Positions 1-7,082 are shown, counted from the first letter of the stretch. The stretch: DNA of 13,356 bases from Burkholderiales bacterium (GCA_011391855.1 JAABPT010000451.1:1-13356); one strand, 5' to 3'. The notes: generated by a model from the sequence alone, not told the origin. Made by a program: numbers and translations.

Positions 1-2
1 TC

Positions 3-356
3 GAGGCCGGCGCCGTCACGCTGGACGCCACCGGCGCGAGGCTGGTGGTCGAACTGCCCGGCCTGCCCGATCCGCCGCCGCTGCCCGGTGGCTTCGGCAT
101 GGCCCTGGGCACACCCGGCGGCGCCGGCCTGGCCGTCAGTGCCGTGATCGACGGCAGCCCGGCTGCGGTGGCCGGCGTCCTGGCGGCCGACGCCGTGACG
201 GCGATCGACGGCCGCAGCACCAGCGGCTGGACCGCTGTCGACGCCTGGCAGGCCCTGGCCGGGCGCAGCGCGGCGGCATTCGACTTCTCGCGTGCGGGCA
301 CCGAGCCGCGGCGCGTCCGGCTCGAGCGCCAGCGCTTCTTTCCGCCGCTGCGGTGA
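3..356 (+). CDS. C-terminal part of a PDZ-domain protein, possibly a retropepsin-like aspartic protease (5' end outside window)
   Basis: The reading frame is open from the first bases, so only the last 117 residues are visible and the true start lies upstream. The visible part contains a PDZ-like unit: a GGAGLAVSAVIDGSPAAVAG stretch (carboxylate-loop and core strand pattern, including the typical 'GSPA..AG' turn), then 'AADAVTAIDGRS', the strand that in PDZ domains reads 'GD.I..IDG', and a final basic strand ending in RFFPPLR. PDZ units of this type often follow a retropepsin-like protease domain in proteobacterial periplasmic proteins. That domain would lie outside the window, so the protease assignment is a guess. 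The gene ends at TGA 354-356, directly against the stop of the convergent lipoprotein gene. The PDZ fold is moderately sure; the function is not. Confidence 0.6.
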   Translation, partial: EAGAVTLDATGARLVVELPGLPDPPPLPGGFGMALGTPGGAGLAVSAVIDGSPAAVAGVLAADAVTAIDGRSTSGWTAVDAWQALAGRSAAAFDFSRAGTEPRRVRLERQRFFPPLR

Positions 357-359
357 TCA
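354..359. other. Convergent stop codons joined in a TGATCA palindrome
   Basis: The plus-strand stop TGA (354-356) and the minus-strand stop (TCA at 357-359, read as TGA) abut with no bases between them and form the 6-bp palindrome TGATCA. No intrinsic terminator fits between the two genes, so their transcripts must overlap into each other's coding region or end by Rho-dependent means. The abutment is read directly; the termination statement is inference. Confidence 0.8.
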
Positions 360-1085
360 GGGCGGGCAGTTCGCGCTGCCCTGACGCCGTTCGAGTTCGA
401 GCACCTCGTAGCCGCGCGTCAGGCGCATGCCCGAAACACCGATGAAGCGCCCCTGCCAGGCAGCGCCATCGCCAGCAATGGTGAACGATGCAATCGTGGT
501 CTCGAACGGTCCGGCCGGGTTGCGGATATCTGCCGGACTCAGGGCCACCGTCACCAACTTGGCCGTCGGACTGGCCAGTTCGCAGCCCTGGCCGTTGCTG
601 ATGAAGGCAAAGCGGCGCTGCGCGGCCTGGATCTCGACCCAGACACCCTGTGCCAGGTCGGGCGTGAAATTGAAGAACATGCGCTTCGCCCGGTCGTCCG
701 ACAGCGCCTGGTTGATGGTCACGTAGTCGCCGTTGAAGCAACCCGTGAGCGTCAGCCGCGTTGCGCTGGCGCGGCCCGTGCCGCTGGTCGCGCAACCCGG
801 CAGGTTGCTGGTGAAGGTGACGTCGAAGGCATCGCCATAAAGGCTCTGGCTGCCGCCGGCGGGCTGGATATTGATGAAGCAGTCGTCGGCGCCAGCGCCG
901 CAATTGCTGCGCAATTGCAGCCCGACTTCGCCCGACCCTTCGCCAGGCTTGTCGTCCTGCAACCAGCTGCCCCCGGCCGAGCCGATGAAGCCGAGCACGG
1001 CCACGATTTCGCCGCCACCGCAAGCCGCCAGAGCAGCCAAGACGCCGGCGGCCACGCACGAGCGCCAGTTCAACAGTCGACGCAT
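357..1085 (-). CDS. Putative lipoprotein of unknown function
   Basis: This encodes 242 residues with a clear type II signal peptide: MRRLLNWRSC, a hydrophobic core, and the lipobox L19-A20-A21-C22 followed by GGG. It should be lipidated at C22 and anchored in the outer or inner membrane facing the periplasm. A longer version starting at 1148 exists, but its 21 extra residues are basic and would bury the signal peptide. The ATG at 1083-1085 also has a strong GAGGAGAG ribosome site 5 bases upstream, so it was chosen. The mature part is polar and strand-rich, with six cysteines beyond C22 that could form three disulfides. No catalytic motif or named family was recognised. It lies downstream of the decarboxylase operon on the same strand but is separated by 114 bases with an inverted repeat, so it is probably transcribed on its own. 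Confidence 0.75.
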   Translation of the reverse strand: MRRLLNWRSCVAAGVLAALAACGGGEIVAVLGFIGSAGGSWLQDDKPGEGSGEVGLQLRSNCGAGADDCFINIQPAGGSQSLYGDAFDVTFTSNLPGCATSGTGRASATRLTLTGCFNGDYVTINQALSDDRAKRMFFNFTPDLAQGVWVEIQAAQRRFAFISNGQGCELASPTAKLVTVALSPADIRNPAGPFETTIASFTIAGDGAAWQGRFIGVSGMRLTRGYEVLELERRQGSANCPP

Positions 1086-1090
1086 GAAGT

Positions 1091-1098
1091 CTCTCCTC
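1091..1098 (-). promoter_or_regulatory. Ribosome binding site of the lipoprotein gene
   Basis: Read on the minus strand the bases are GAGGAGAG, ending 5 bases before the ATG at 1085. It is among the best Shine-Dalgarno matches in the window, and it decides the start in favour of the signal-peptide form over the longer in-frame reading from 1148. Confidence 0.7.
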
Positions 1099-1173
1099 GG
1101 GTGAACACACACGGGCAGCGTTCTAGGCCCTCTGGTGGACGTTGGCAACCCCTAGGCAGTGGATGACGCCGGG

Positions 1174-1187
1174 CCCTACCCGTAGGG
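1174..1187. repeat. Inverted repeat between the decarboxylase operon and the lipoprotein gene
   Basis: CCCTAC and GTAGGG flank a two-base centre, giving a 6-bp perfect dyad over 14 bases. It starts 12 bases before the stop-codon end of the beta-subunit gene at 1200 (downstream of it in transcription) and about 90 bases upstream of the lipoprotein ATG. It could be a short terminator hairpin for the operon, although no T-run follows. It could also be an operator for the lipoprotein gene, since a compact dyad with a 2-bp centre suits a dimeric regulator. The sequence does not decide between these. Confidence 0.45.
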
Positions 1188-1199
1188 ACATGTCGTGCG

Positions 1200-2405
1200 T
1201 CAGCGCAGCACGGCCACGTAGATGCCAGCGAGGATGGCGCTGGTGATGACGCCGCTGATGCTGGCGCCCAGGGCGTGCGGCAGGATCATCGCGCCCGGAT
1301 TGGCCTGGGTGGCCATCTTCTGCACCAACTTGGCCGTGGTGGGAATGCAGCTGACGCCGGCCACTCCGATCATCGGGTTGAACTTGCGGCCCGACCAGAA
1401 ATAGAGCACGTAGCCGCCAGCGATACCGCCGACCGCCGACAACGTGAGCGCCACGATGCCCAGCAGCAGCAGCTTCAGCACCACCGGGCTCAAGATGGTG
1501 CTGGCCTCGCACAGGATGCCCAGCGTCAGCCCCAGGAAGAAGGTGGCGCCGTACAGCACCGGCCCCGTTAGCAGGTTCTGGAATTCGATGAGTCCGCTCT
1601 CGCGCACCACCACGCCCAGGAACAGCGCCATGAACAGCGGCGCGGCCACCGGAAACAGCAGCGAAAGCAAGGTGCAGGCGACGACGGCAAAGGCCATCTT
1701 CTGCCCTGCGGTGATCTTGCGCCCTTCCTCCACCGGCATCGGAATGCCGCGCAATCGCTCGGGAATCAGCAGCTTGATCAGGTACGGGTAGCCGCCATAG
1801 GTGAGCCCCAGGTAGAGGTAGCCGACCACGGTGATGGGCACGAACAAGTCCTTGGCCAGCACCAGCGAAGTGAACAACACCATCGGGCCGTCGGCGCTGC
1901 CGATCATGGCCACAGAGGCGGCCTCGCGCTCGGTCATGCCCAGCGCCACCGCAATGGGGAAGGTGGCCACCGTGCCCAGTTCGGCAAAGAGCGCGAGCAA
2001 CATGCTCTGGAACGGCCGCGCCATGACGAAGCCCACGTCGAGCAGCACGCCGATGCCCAGGAACACCAGCACCGCAATCAGCCCGTTGCTGAACATGAAG
2101 GTGTAGATCGGCTGCAGCCAGTCGATCTGCAGCACCGCCATGGTGGCCTCGGTGCCGGTGACCAGGGGGTCGACGAACAGTGTGCCGACGCGGTTGCCGT
2201 CGAGAAACATCACGGACGCGTTCACCGTGGCCATGCCGAAGCCCATGGGGATCATCAGCAGCGCTTCCAGCACGCCCTTGCGGCCCAGGTAGATGAGCAG
2301 GAAACCCAGCAGCATCAGCCCGATGCGGCCCCAGAAGACCAGCGGTTCGGCCACCGCCAGCGTGGCGATGCCCTGGAACAGGTCGAGCAGCCGCAGGCTT
2401 TCCAC
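1200..2405 (-). CDS. mmdB: Sodium-translocating decarboxylase beta subunit (MmdB/OadB/GcdB family)
   Basis: This is the integral membrane subunit that takes the carboxyl group from carboxybiotin, releases CO2 and moves Na+ outward. It has 401 residues, close to MmdB/GcdB. The start is GTG at 2403-2405, 11 bases after the carrier-gene stop; no in-frame ATG lies nearby and the ribosome site is weak. The chain is highly hydrophobic with many membrane segments. The family signature IGSADGPM (169-175) carries D172, matching the essential Asp203 of Klebsiella OadB. FNPMIGVAGVSCIP (342-355) and the final HALGASISGVITSAILAG (377-394) are the two other conserved family blocks. In the last block the Asn of the usual 'MGPN' pattern appears as Ser382. 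Family identity is very sure. The exact acyl-CoA substrate is set by the carboxyltransferase subunit, so the symbol rests on operon context. Confidence 0.9.
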   Translation of the reverse strand: MESLRLLDLFQGIATLAVAEPLVFWGRIGLMLLGFLLIYLGRKGVLEALLMIPMGFGMATVNASVMFLDGNRVGTLFVDPLVTGTEATMAVLQIDWLQPIYTFMFSNGLIAVLVFLGIGVLLDVGFVMARPFQSMLLALFAELGTVATFPIAVALGMTEREAASVAMIGSADGPMVLFTSLVLAKDLFVPITVVGYLYLGLTYGGYPYLIKLLIPERLRGIPMPVEEGRKITAGQKMAFAVVACTLLSLLFPVAAPLFMALFLGVVVRESGLIEFQNLLTGPVLYGATFFLGLTLGILCEASTILSPVVLKLLLLGIVALTLSAVGGIAGGYVLYFWSGRKFNPMIGVAGVSCIPTTAKLVQKMATQANPGAMILPHALGASISGVITSAILAGIYVAVLR

Positions 2406-2416
2406 GACGCGCGGCG

Positions 2417-2815
2417 TCAGGCGATGGTGGCCAGCACGCGCCCGGCCTCGACCGCGTCGCCGGCCTTCACCGTCAGGCTCGTCACCGTGCCGTCGCGCGG
2501 CGCGACCATGGGGCTGTTCATCTTCATCGCCTCCAGCACGACCACGGTCTGGCCCTGCCGCACCGCCTGCCCTACCGCCACGGCCACCGACTCGACGACG
2601 CCGCCGAGCGTGGCCACCACGTCGCCGGGTCCGGCGCTGGCCGCGGCAGTGCTGGCCGCCTGCGCCGGCCCGGGTGCGGCCGCCTCGGCCGCTGGTGCGG
2701 CCGGGATCGTCATGCTGTTGCGCGCCGGGTAGATGAGGCTGCCGGTGTCGCTGAGGTCCTCCACGGTGACGTCGTAGACCCGCCCGTCGACGGTGATACG
2801 CAGCTTTCGTTCCAT
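2417..2815 (-). CDS. mmdC: Biotin carrier subunit of the decarboxylase (gamma-type, MmdC-like)
   Basis: This is a 132-residue biotinyl-domain protein. The N-terminal ~30 residues (MERKLRITVDGRVYDVTVED) are the short strand-forming region seen in MmdC and GcdC. An Ala/Pro-rich flexible linker (about 38-62) follows, then a C-terminal biotin/lipoyl barrel with the biotinylation motif E95-A-M-K98-M. K98 is the lysine that would carry biotin and shuttle CO2 between the carboxyltransferase and the membrane beta subunit. Length, linker and motif are all normal for the family. An AAGGAAG ribosome site lies about 10 bases before the ATG. The gene follows the OadG-like gene by 21 bases and precedes mmdB by 11, so all are co-translated from one mRNA. 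A lipoyl role is unlikely because the flanking Met residues and the neighbours are those of biotin enzymes. Confidence 0.9.
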   Translation of the reverse strand: MERKLRITVDGRVYDVTVEDLSDTGSLIYPARNSMTIPAAPAAEAAAPGPAQAASTAAASAGPGDVVATLGGVVESVAVAVGQAVRQGQTVVVLEAMKMNSPMVAPRDGTVTSLTVKAGDAVEAGRVLATIA

Positions 2816-2836
2816 GGCCGTGGCTTCCTTGGGTGT

Positions 2837-3175
2837 TCAGCGCCGGCTGCCGCGCATCTGCGGCGCCAGCTTGCGGTGTTGCGCGATGCGGCCTTCGGCG
2901 CGCCAACCGGTGCCGCCGCGGGTATCGTCGATCTGCACGATTCGGTGCGCGCCGAGGGTGGCATGCACCGCCGCCGCGATGGCCGCCACGTGCTCGGGCG
3001 GCACCGGCTGCAGCACCGGCCCGGGCAGCGCCACCGACGGCGCCGGGGCTGGTGCTGCGGCGCGGTCGGCCAGGTTCAACAGCTTCACCATGCCCTTGAT
3101 GACGCCGGCGATCAGCATCGACACCGCCGCGGCCAGGCCGTAGATCCACAGCACCTTCAGCAGCGCGGCGCTCAT
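2837..3175 (-). CDS. mmdD: OadG-like small membrane subunit of the decarboxylase (MmdD-like)
   Basis: This is a 112-residue protein with one N-terminal membrane helix (about residues 5-27, ALLKVLWIYGLAAAVSMLIAGVIKG), an Ala/Pro linker (39-60) and a soluble tail. The tail has a short helical block EHVAAIAAAVHATLG and a conserved-looking end WRAEGRIAQH (91-100). This is the layout of the OadG/MmdD family, the assembly subunit that ties the carboxyltransferase and biotin carrier to the membrane beta subunit. In OadG the tail also binds zinc, but no clear zinc cluster is visible here beyond scattered His. The putative ribosome site AGGAA sits directly against the ATG, closer than usual, so translation may depend on coupling to the gene 45 bases upstream. 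Its position between A and C matches the mmdADCB order. The family call is good; the exact role is inferred. Confidence 0.8.
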   Translation of the reverse strand: MSAALLKVLWIYGLAAAVSMLIAGVIKGMVKLLNLADRAAAPAPAPSVALPGPVLQPVPPEHVAAIAAAVHATLGAHRIVQIDDTRGGTGWRAEGRIAQHRKLAPQMRGSRR

Positions 3176-3220
3176 TTCCTAGAAACCCGGTGGCAACGAC
3201 GGCAGCATGTCGACCCGGCC

Positions 3221-4774
3221 CTACAGCGGCACGTTGCCGTGCTTCTTGGCCGGCCGCAGTTCGCGCTTGCGCAAGGTCTTGCGCAGCGACAAGGCGACCA
3301 CGCCGCGGGTCTCGGCCGGCTCGATGACGTCGGTGATGTAGCCGCGCGAAGCCGACAGGTACGGCGAGGCGAATTCCTCCCGGTATTGCGCGATCAGCTC
3401 ATCGGCCTTCGCCTTGCGGTCAGGAGCCTCCTGCAATTCCTTGCGGTAGAGCAGGCTCACCGCGCCTTGCGCGCCCATCACCGCGATCTCGGCATTGGGC
3501 CAGGCGTAGACGAAGTCGGCGCCCAGTTCCTGGCTGCACATGGCCAGGTACGAGCCGCCGTAGGCCTTGCGCAGGATGACGGTGATCTTGGGCGTGGTGC
3601 ACGAGGCATAGGCAAACAGCAGCTTGGCGCCATGGCGGATGATGCCGCCGCGCTCCTGCTCCACGCCGGGCAGGAAGCCCGGCACGTCCACCAGCGTCAC
3701 CAGCGGCACGTTGAAGGCGTTGCAGAAGCGGATGAAGCGCGCTGCCTTGTCCGAGGCATTGATGTCCAGCGCCCCGGCCAGTTCGGTGGGCTGGTTGGCC
3801 ACCAGGCCCACCACCATGCCTTCGATGCGCGCCAGCCCGACGATGATGTTGCGCGCCCAGCCGGCATGCACCTCGAGCAGTTCACCGCCGTCGACCAGGC
3901 GGCGGATGATGCCGCGCACATCCATCGGGTCGGCGGAACTCGCCGGCACCAGCGCGTTCATCGCCAGGTCGGAGTCGAGCACGATCTGGTCGCTCAGCCG
4001 GTGCGGCGGGTCCTCGGTGTTGTTCGAGGGCAGGTAGGACAGCAGCGCCGCGGCGATCTGCACTGCATGTTGATCGTCCTCGGCGATGAAGTGCACGTTG
4101 CCGCTCACGGTGGCGTGCATCTCGGTGCTGCCCACCTCGGCCATCGTCGTCGTGCGTCCGGTCACGGCCTTGATGACCTCGGGCCCGGTGATGAACATGT
4201 GCGCGTTGTGGCGCGTCATGATGATGAAGTCGTTCAGTGCCGGCGAATATGCCGCGCCCCCCGCGCAGGGCCCGAGCACGAGCGCAATCTGCGGCACCAC
4301 GCCCGACGCCAGCACGTTGTGATAGAAAACGCCGCCGTAGCCCGACAGCGCGTCCACCGCTTCCTGGATGCGCGCGCCGCCGGAGTCCTGCATGGAAACG
4401 ATGGGCGTGCCGTTCTTCAGCGCGTACTGCATCAGCGTGACGATCTTCTGCGCATGCGCCTTGCCCAGCGTGCCGGCATTCACCGTGAAGTCCTGGCTGT
4501 AAGCCGCCACCAGTTCGCCGGCCACGTAGCCGGTGCCAGTGACCACGCCGTCGGCCGGGAAGTCCTTCTTGTCCAGGCCGAAATGCCGCGCGTTGTGGCG
4601 CACGTGCATGCCGATTTCCTGGAAGGTGCCGGGTTGGAACAACGCGTCCAGACGCTCGCGTGCCGACAGCAGGCCCTGGGCCTGACGCTGCCCGATCTTG
4701 TCGGCGCCACCGCCAGCGGCAATTTCGCGCCGCCTGCGCCGCAGTTGTTCGAGCAATTCGGGTCGCAAGGTCAT
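3221..4774 (-). CDS. mmdA: Acyl-CoA carboxyltransferase subunit, probably methylmalonyl-CoA decarboxylase alpha
   Basis: This 517-residue member of the PCCB/MmdA carboxyltransferase family would move the carboxyl group between an acyl-CoA and biotin. Visible family marks are SGGARIQEAVDALSGYGGVF (131-150), the CoA and oxyanion region GPCAGGAAYSPAL (168-180), the second-half loop GGIIRHGAKLLFAYA (376-390), AYGGSYLAM (404-412), AWPNAEIAVMGAQGAVS (424-440) and the C-terminal KKHGNVPL tail typical of MmdA and PCCB. The two crotonase-like halves are complete. The ATG at 4772-4774 has GGAG about 8 bases upstream; an open 92-codon extension upstream is low-complexity and is rejected. Alone it could be a propionyl-CoA carboxylase beta chain. 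Its place at the head of an operon with the sodium-pump beta, OadG-like and biotin carrier genes, and without an AccC-type biotin carboxylase, makes a decarboxylase subunit more likely. Substrate is not proven by sequence. Confidence 0.85.
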   Translation of the reverse strand: MTLRPELLEQLRRRRREIAAGGGADKIGQRQAQGLLSARERLDALFQPGTFQEIGMHVRHNARHFGLDKKDFPADGVVTGTGYVAGELVAAYSQDFTVNAGTLGKAHAQKIVTLMQYALKNGTPIVSMQDSGGARIQEAVDALSGYGGVFYHNVLASGVVPQIALVLGPCAGGAAYSPALNDFIIMTRHNAHMFITGPEVIKAVTGRTTTMAEVGSTEMHATVSGNVHFIAEDDQHAVQIAAALLSYLPSNNTEDPPHRLSDQIVLDSDLAMNALVPASSADPMDVRGIIRRLVDGGELLEVHAGWARNIIVGLARIEGMVVGLVANQPTELAGALDINASDKAARFIRFCNAFNVPLVTLVDVPGFLPGVEQERGGIIRHGAKLLFAYASCTTPKITVILRKAYGGSYLAMCSQELGADFVYAWPNAEIAVMGAQGAVSLLYRKELQEAPDRKAKADELIAQYREEFASPYLSASRGYITDVIEPAETRGVVALSLRKTLRKRELRPAKKHGNVPL

Positions 4775-4820
4775 GCTGCCGCTCCGTGGCCGCGCCTGCA
4801 CAAGACGCACGGGAATATAT

Positions 4821-4846
4821 GCTGCACCGCCGCGGCGGACGGCAGC
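4821..4846 (-). terminator. GC-rich hairpin after pfk, possible terminator
   Basis: A 12-bp perfect palindrome CCGCCGCGGCGG (4827-4838) is flanked by GCTGC (4821-4825) and GCAGC (4842-4846), giving a long interrupted stem. On the minus strand it begins 17 bases past the pfk stop and is followed by ATATATTCCC, an A/T-rich but not T-only tail. It could end the ppdK-pfk transcript. The same A/T patch could act as a -10 element (TATATT) for the decarboxylase operon starting at 4774, though no -35 match lies at the right distance. Confidence 0.4.
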
Positions 4847-4862
4847 CGGCGCGGTGGCGGCA

Positions 4863-7082
4863 TCAGGCGCGGCTTTCGGGGCTGGCGAGCAGGTCGACGA
4901 TGTCGCGCAGGCCCAGCCACCATTGCCGCTTCGGCCGATGGTGCGCCGCGTCCACCAGGCGAGTGAAGTCCTCGAAGCCCGTGAACTGCACCCGGCCTTC
5001 GGCCACGCCGATGAAGCCGGCCTCGCTCTCGGCCGCCACCACCTGCGCAATGAGCCGGTCGATGCAATGCGTGACGAGCCGCGTGGCCAGGTTGCGGTCG
5101 AAGGGCGAGGGATCGCAGCCTTGCTGCAAGTGGCCCAGGATCGCCTGGCGCACGCTGAAGCGGCCGTGCCCTTCCTCGGCGAAGAGCTCGGTGATGAATC
5201 CGGTGGTGTAGACCTCGTTGGCGCGCTCGTTGCGCAGCACGAGATTCAGGCGCTTGCCGGCCGCGAAGCTGGCCGACATGCGGTAGATCAGACCGCGCAG
5301 CTTGTCCAGCGTGATGCCTTCCTCGTGCAGGAAGACATGCTCGGCGCCGGTGGCCAGCCCGCCCATCAGCGCCAGGTAGCCGCAGTAGCGGCCCATCACC
5401 TCGACCACGAAGCAGCGCTCGTCGGCGGCCGACTGCTTGATCTTGTCGACCGCCTGCACGATGGCGTTCAACGCGCTGTCGGCGCCGACGCTGATCTCGG
5501 AGCCCGGCAGGTTGTTGTCGATGCTGCAGGGCAGGCACAGCATGGGCAGGTTGAAGGCCGGGAAATTGGCGCGCTCCTCGAACATGCGGTGCACTTCCTC
5601 GTAGCCCGCGTAGCCGCCGATCATGAGCAGGCCGTCGAAGCCGAAGTCCTCGATCGTGCGTGCGATGGCGTGGAGGTCCTTGCGCTGCAGGATGCGCCGC
5701 GTGGTGCCGAGTTCCGCCCCGCCCCGGCTTGCCCAGCCGCTCACCGAGGGCCAGTCCATCTGGACGATCTTGCGCTCCAGGAAGCCCTCCATGCCGAATT
5801 GCACACCGAACACATGGTGCCCGCGGTCCAGCAGCGTGCGCACGGCCACGCGCGCCGCCGTATTCATGCCCGGCGCCGTGCCGCCGGCATGCACCAGCGC
5901 CATGCGCAAGGGCCGCGGCGAAGCCTCGACCACACCTGGCCGGGCCCGCATCAGCGTGGCCAGCGAATTGCGGGTTTCCTGGAAGCTGGGGCTGCGCAAC
6001 TGGATGGCGCGGTCGAAGTCGCGCGCGGACAGCGCGGCGGCCACGGCGCGGGTCTGCTCCACCGCGGGCATGAGCGGCACACGCGTGACGCGGTTATTGT
6101 GAAAGCCCATCAGCACCGGTTCGCTGGCGGCGCCGGCCTGCAGCAGTTCGTCGACGGCGGCGTGGCCGAGCAAGGTGCTCATGCAGCGGTCGAAGGCGCT
6201 GGGCGAGCCGCCGCGCTGCACATGACCGAGCACGGTGACGCGGGTGTCCTCGCCCAACCGTTGCTCCAGCACGTCGCGTACGTAGTCCGACTTGATGGGC
6301 TTGCCTTGGCGGTCGATGGCGCCCTCGGCGACGATGACGATGCTGTCGCGGCGGCCGGTCTGGCGGCCCAGCTTCAGCTCCGCGCACATTTGCTCTTCCC
6401 AACCCTCTTCGGGCGGGGACTCGGGAATGAACACCCAGTCGGCACCGCCGGCAATGGCGCCGCGCAGCGCCAGGTAGCCGCAGTGGCGGCCCATGACTTC
6501 GACCACGAACGAGCGCTGGTGCGAAGCCGCCGTGCTGGCCAGGTCGTCCAGCGCCTGCGTGATGCGGTGCAACGCAGTGTCGGCGCCGATCGTCATGTCG
6601 GTGCCGACCATGTCGTTGTCGATCGACCCGACCAGACCCACGATTTTCAGCGCCGGGTGCGTCGCTGCCTGTTCGGGCGTGATCGCTCCCGCCGCCACCA
6701 ATTCGGTCAGCAGTTCGGGCCATTCCTGGCGGAACAGGCTGGCGCCGGTGAGGCTGCCGTCGCCGCCGATCACTACCAGACTGTCGATGCCCGCCGCGAC
6801 CAGGTTAGCCGCTGCCCGACGCCGGCCCTCGCGTTCGCGAAATTCCGGGCAGCGCGCCGTGCCGATGACCGTGCCGCCGAGCTGCAGGATGCCGCCCACT
6901 GCGTCCCAGGACAAGGGTCGGATGGCGTCGCCGCCTTCGACCATGCCCTTGTAGCCCTCGGTCACGGCCCACACCTCGGCACCCCGGCGCAGGCCGGTGC
7001 GCACCACGGCGCGCACTGCGGCATTCATGCCGGGCGCGTCGCCGCCGCTGGTGAGTACTCCGATCCGTTTCACTGCAACCAT
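4863..7082 (-). CDS. Eukaryote-type tandem 6-phosphofructokinase (two fused PFK domains, ATP-type)
   Basis: It should phosphorylate fructose 6-phosphate to fructose 1,6-bisphosphate in the cytoplasm. Usual bacterial PfkA is about 320 residues; this chain has 739 and holds two PFK units (about 4-375 and 390-739). The first is intact: TSGGDAPGMN (11-20), ATP loop GGDGS (106-110), GSIDND (152-157) with base D155, VMGRHCGYLAL (196-206), HVQRGGSPSAFDR (287-299). G109 and G152 mark ATP rather than PPi use. The second keeps the fold (GGTAPGMN, VMGRYCGYLAL, GHLQQGCDPSPFDR), but its ATP loop is GGYAG (489-493) and its catalytic block is SIDNN (520-524). Such a catalytic half plus regulatory half is the pattern of animal and fungal PFK. 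Stretches such as SHQRSFVVEVMGRHCGYLAL and GADWVFIPE resemble the vertebrate enzyme closely. GAGGGG lies 4 bases before the ATG. ppdK is 81 bases upstream on the same strand. Confidence 0.93.
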   Translation of the reverse strand: MVAVKRIGVLTSGGDAPGMNAAVRAVVRTGLRRGAEVWAVTEGYKGMVEGGDAIRPLSWDAVGGILQLGGTVIGTARCPEFREREGRRRAAANLVAAGIDSLVVIGGDGSLTGASLFRQEWPELLTELVAAGAITPEQAATHPALKIVGLVGSIDNDMVGTDMTIGADTALHRITQALDDLASTAASHQRSFVVEVMGRHCGYLALRGAIAGGADWVFIPESPPEEGWEEQMCAELKLGRQTGRRDSIVIVAEGAIDRQGKPIKSDYVRDVLEQRLGEDTRVTVLGHVQRGGSPSAFDRCMSTLLGHAAVDELLQAGAASEPVLMGFHNNRVTRVPLMPAVEQTRAVAAALSARDFDRAIQLRSPSFQETRNSLATLMRARPGVVEASPRPLRMALVHAGGTAPGMNTAARVAVRTLLDRGHHVFGVQFGMEGFLERKIVQMDWPSVSGWASRGGAELGTTRRILQRKDLHAIARTIEDFGFDGLLMIGGYAGYEEVHRMFEERANFPAFNLPMLCLPCSIDNNLPGSEISVGADSALNAIVQAVDKIKQSAADERCFVVEVMGRYCGYLALMGGLATGAEHVFLHEEGITLDKLRGLIYRMSASFAAGKRLNLVLRNERANEVYTTGFITELFAEEGHGRFSVRQAILGHLQQGCDPSPFDRNLATRLVTHCIDRLIAQVVAAESEAGFIGVAEGRVQFTGFEDFTRLVDAAHHRPKRQWWLGLRDIVDLLASPESRA

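Noticed and set aside
2406..3149. N-terminal extension of the beta subunit frame upstream to 3149
   Set aside because: The extension overlaps the biotin carrier and OadG-like genes in another frame and is Arg/Gly-rich. Family similarity begins at the GTG at 2405.
3221..4774. Calling this gene propionyl-CoA carboxylase beta
   Set aside because: The family is shared, but the operon carries the sodium-pump beta, OadG-like and carrier subunits and no biotin carboxylase, which points to a decarboxylase.
2876..4966. A 696-codon open frame on the plus strand opposite the decarboxylase genes
   Set aside because: It is antisense to mmdA and mmdD, low-complexity and without any family motif, so it is a GC-driven shadow.
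4775..5050. N-terminal 92-codon extension of the carboxyltransferase
   Set aside because: It overlaps the end of pfk and is low-complexity. The ATG at 4774 has a ribosome site and matches the family start.
6612..6767. PPi-dependent PFK because of the neighbouring PPDK
   Set aside because: The specificity residues read GGDGS and G-SIDND (Gly at both positions) rather than the Asp and Lys typical of PPi enzymes.
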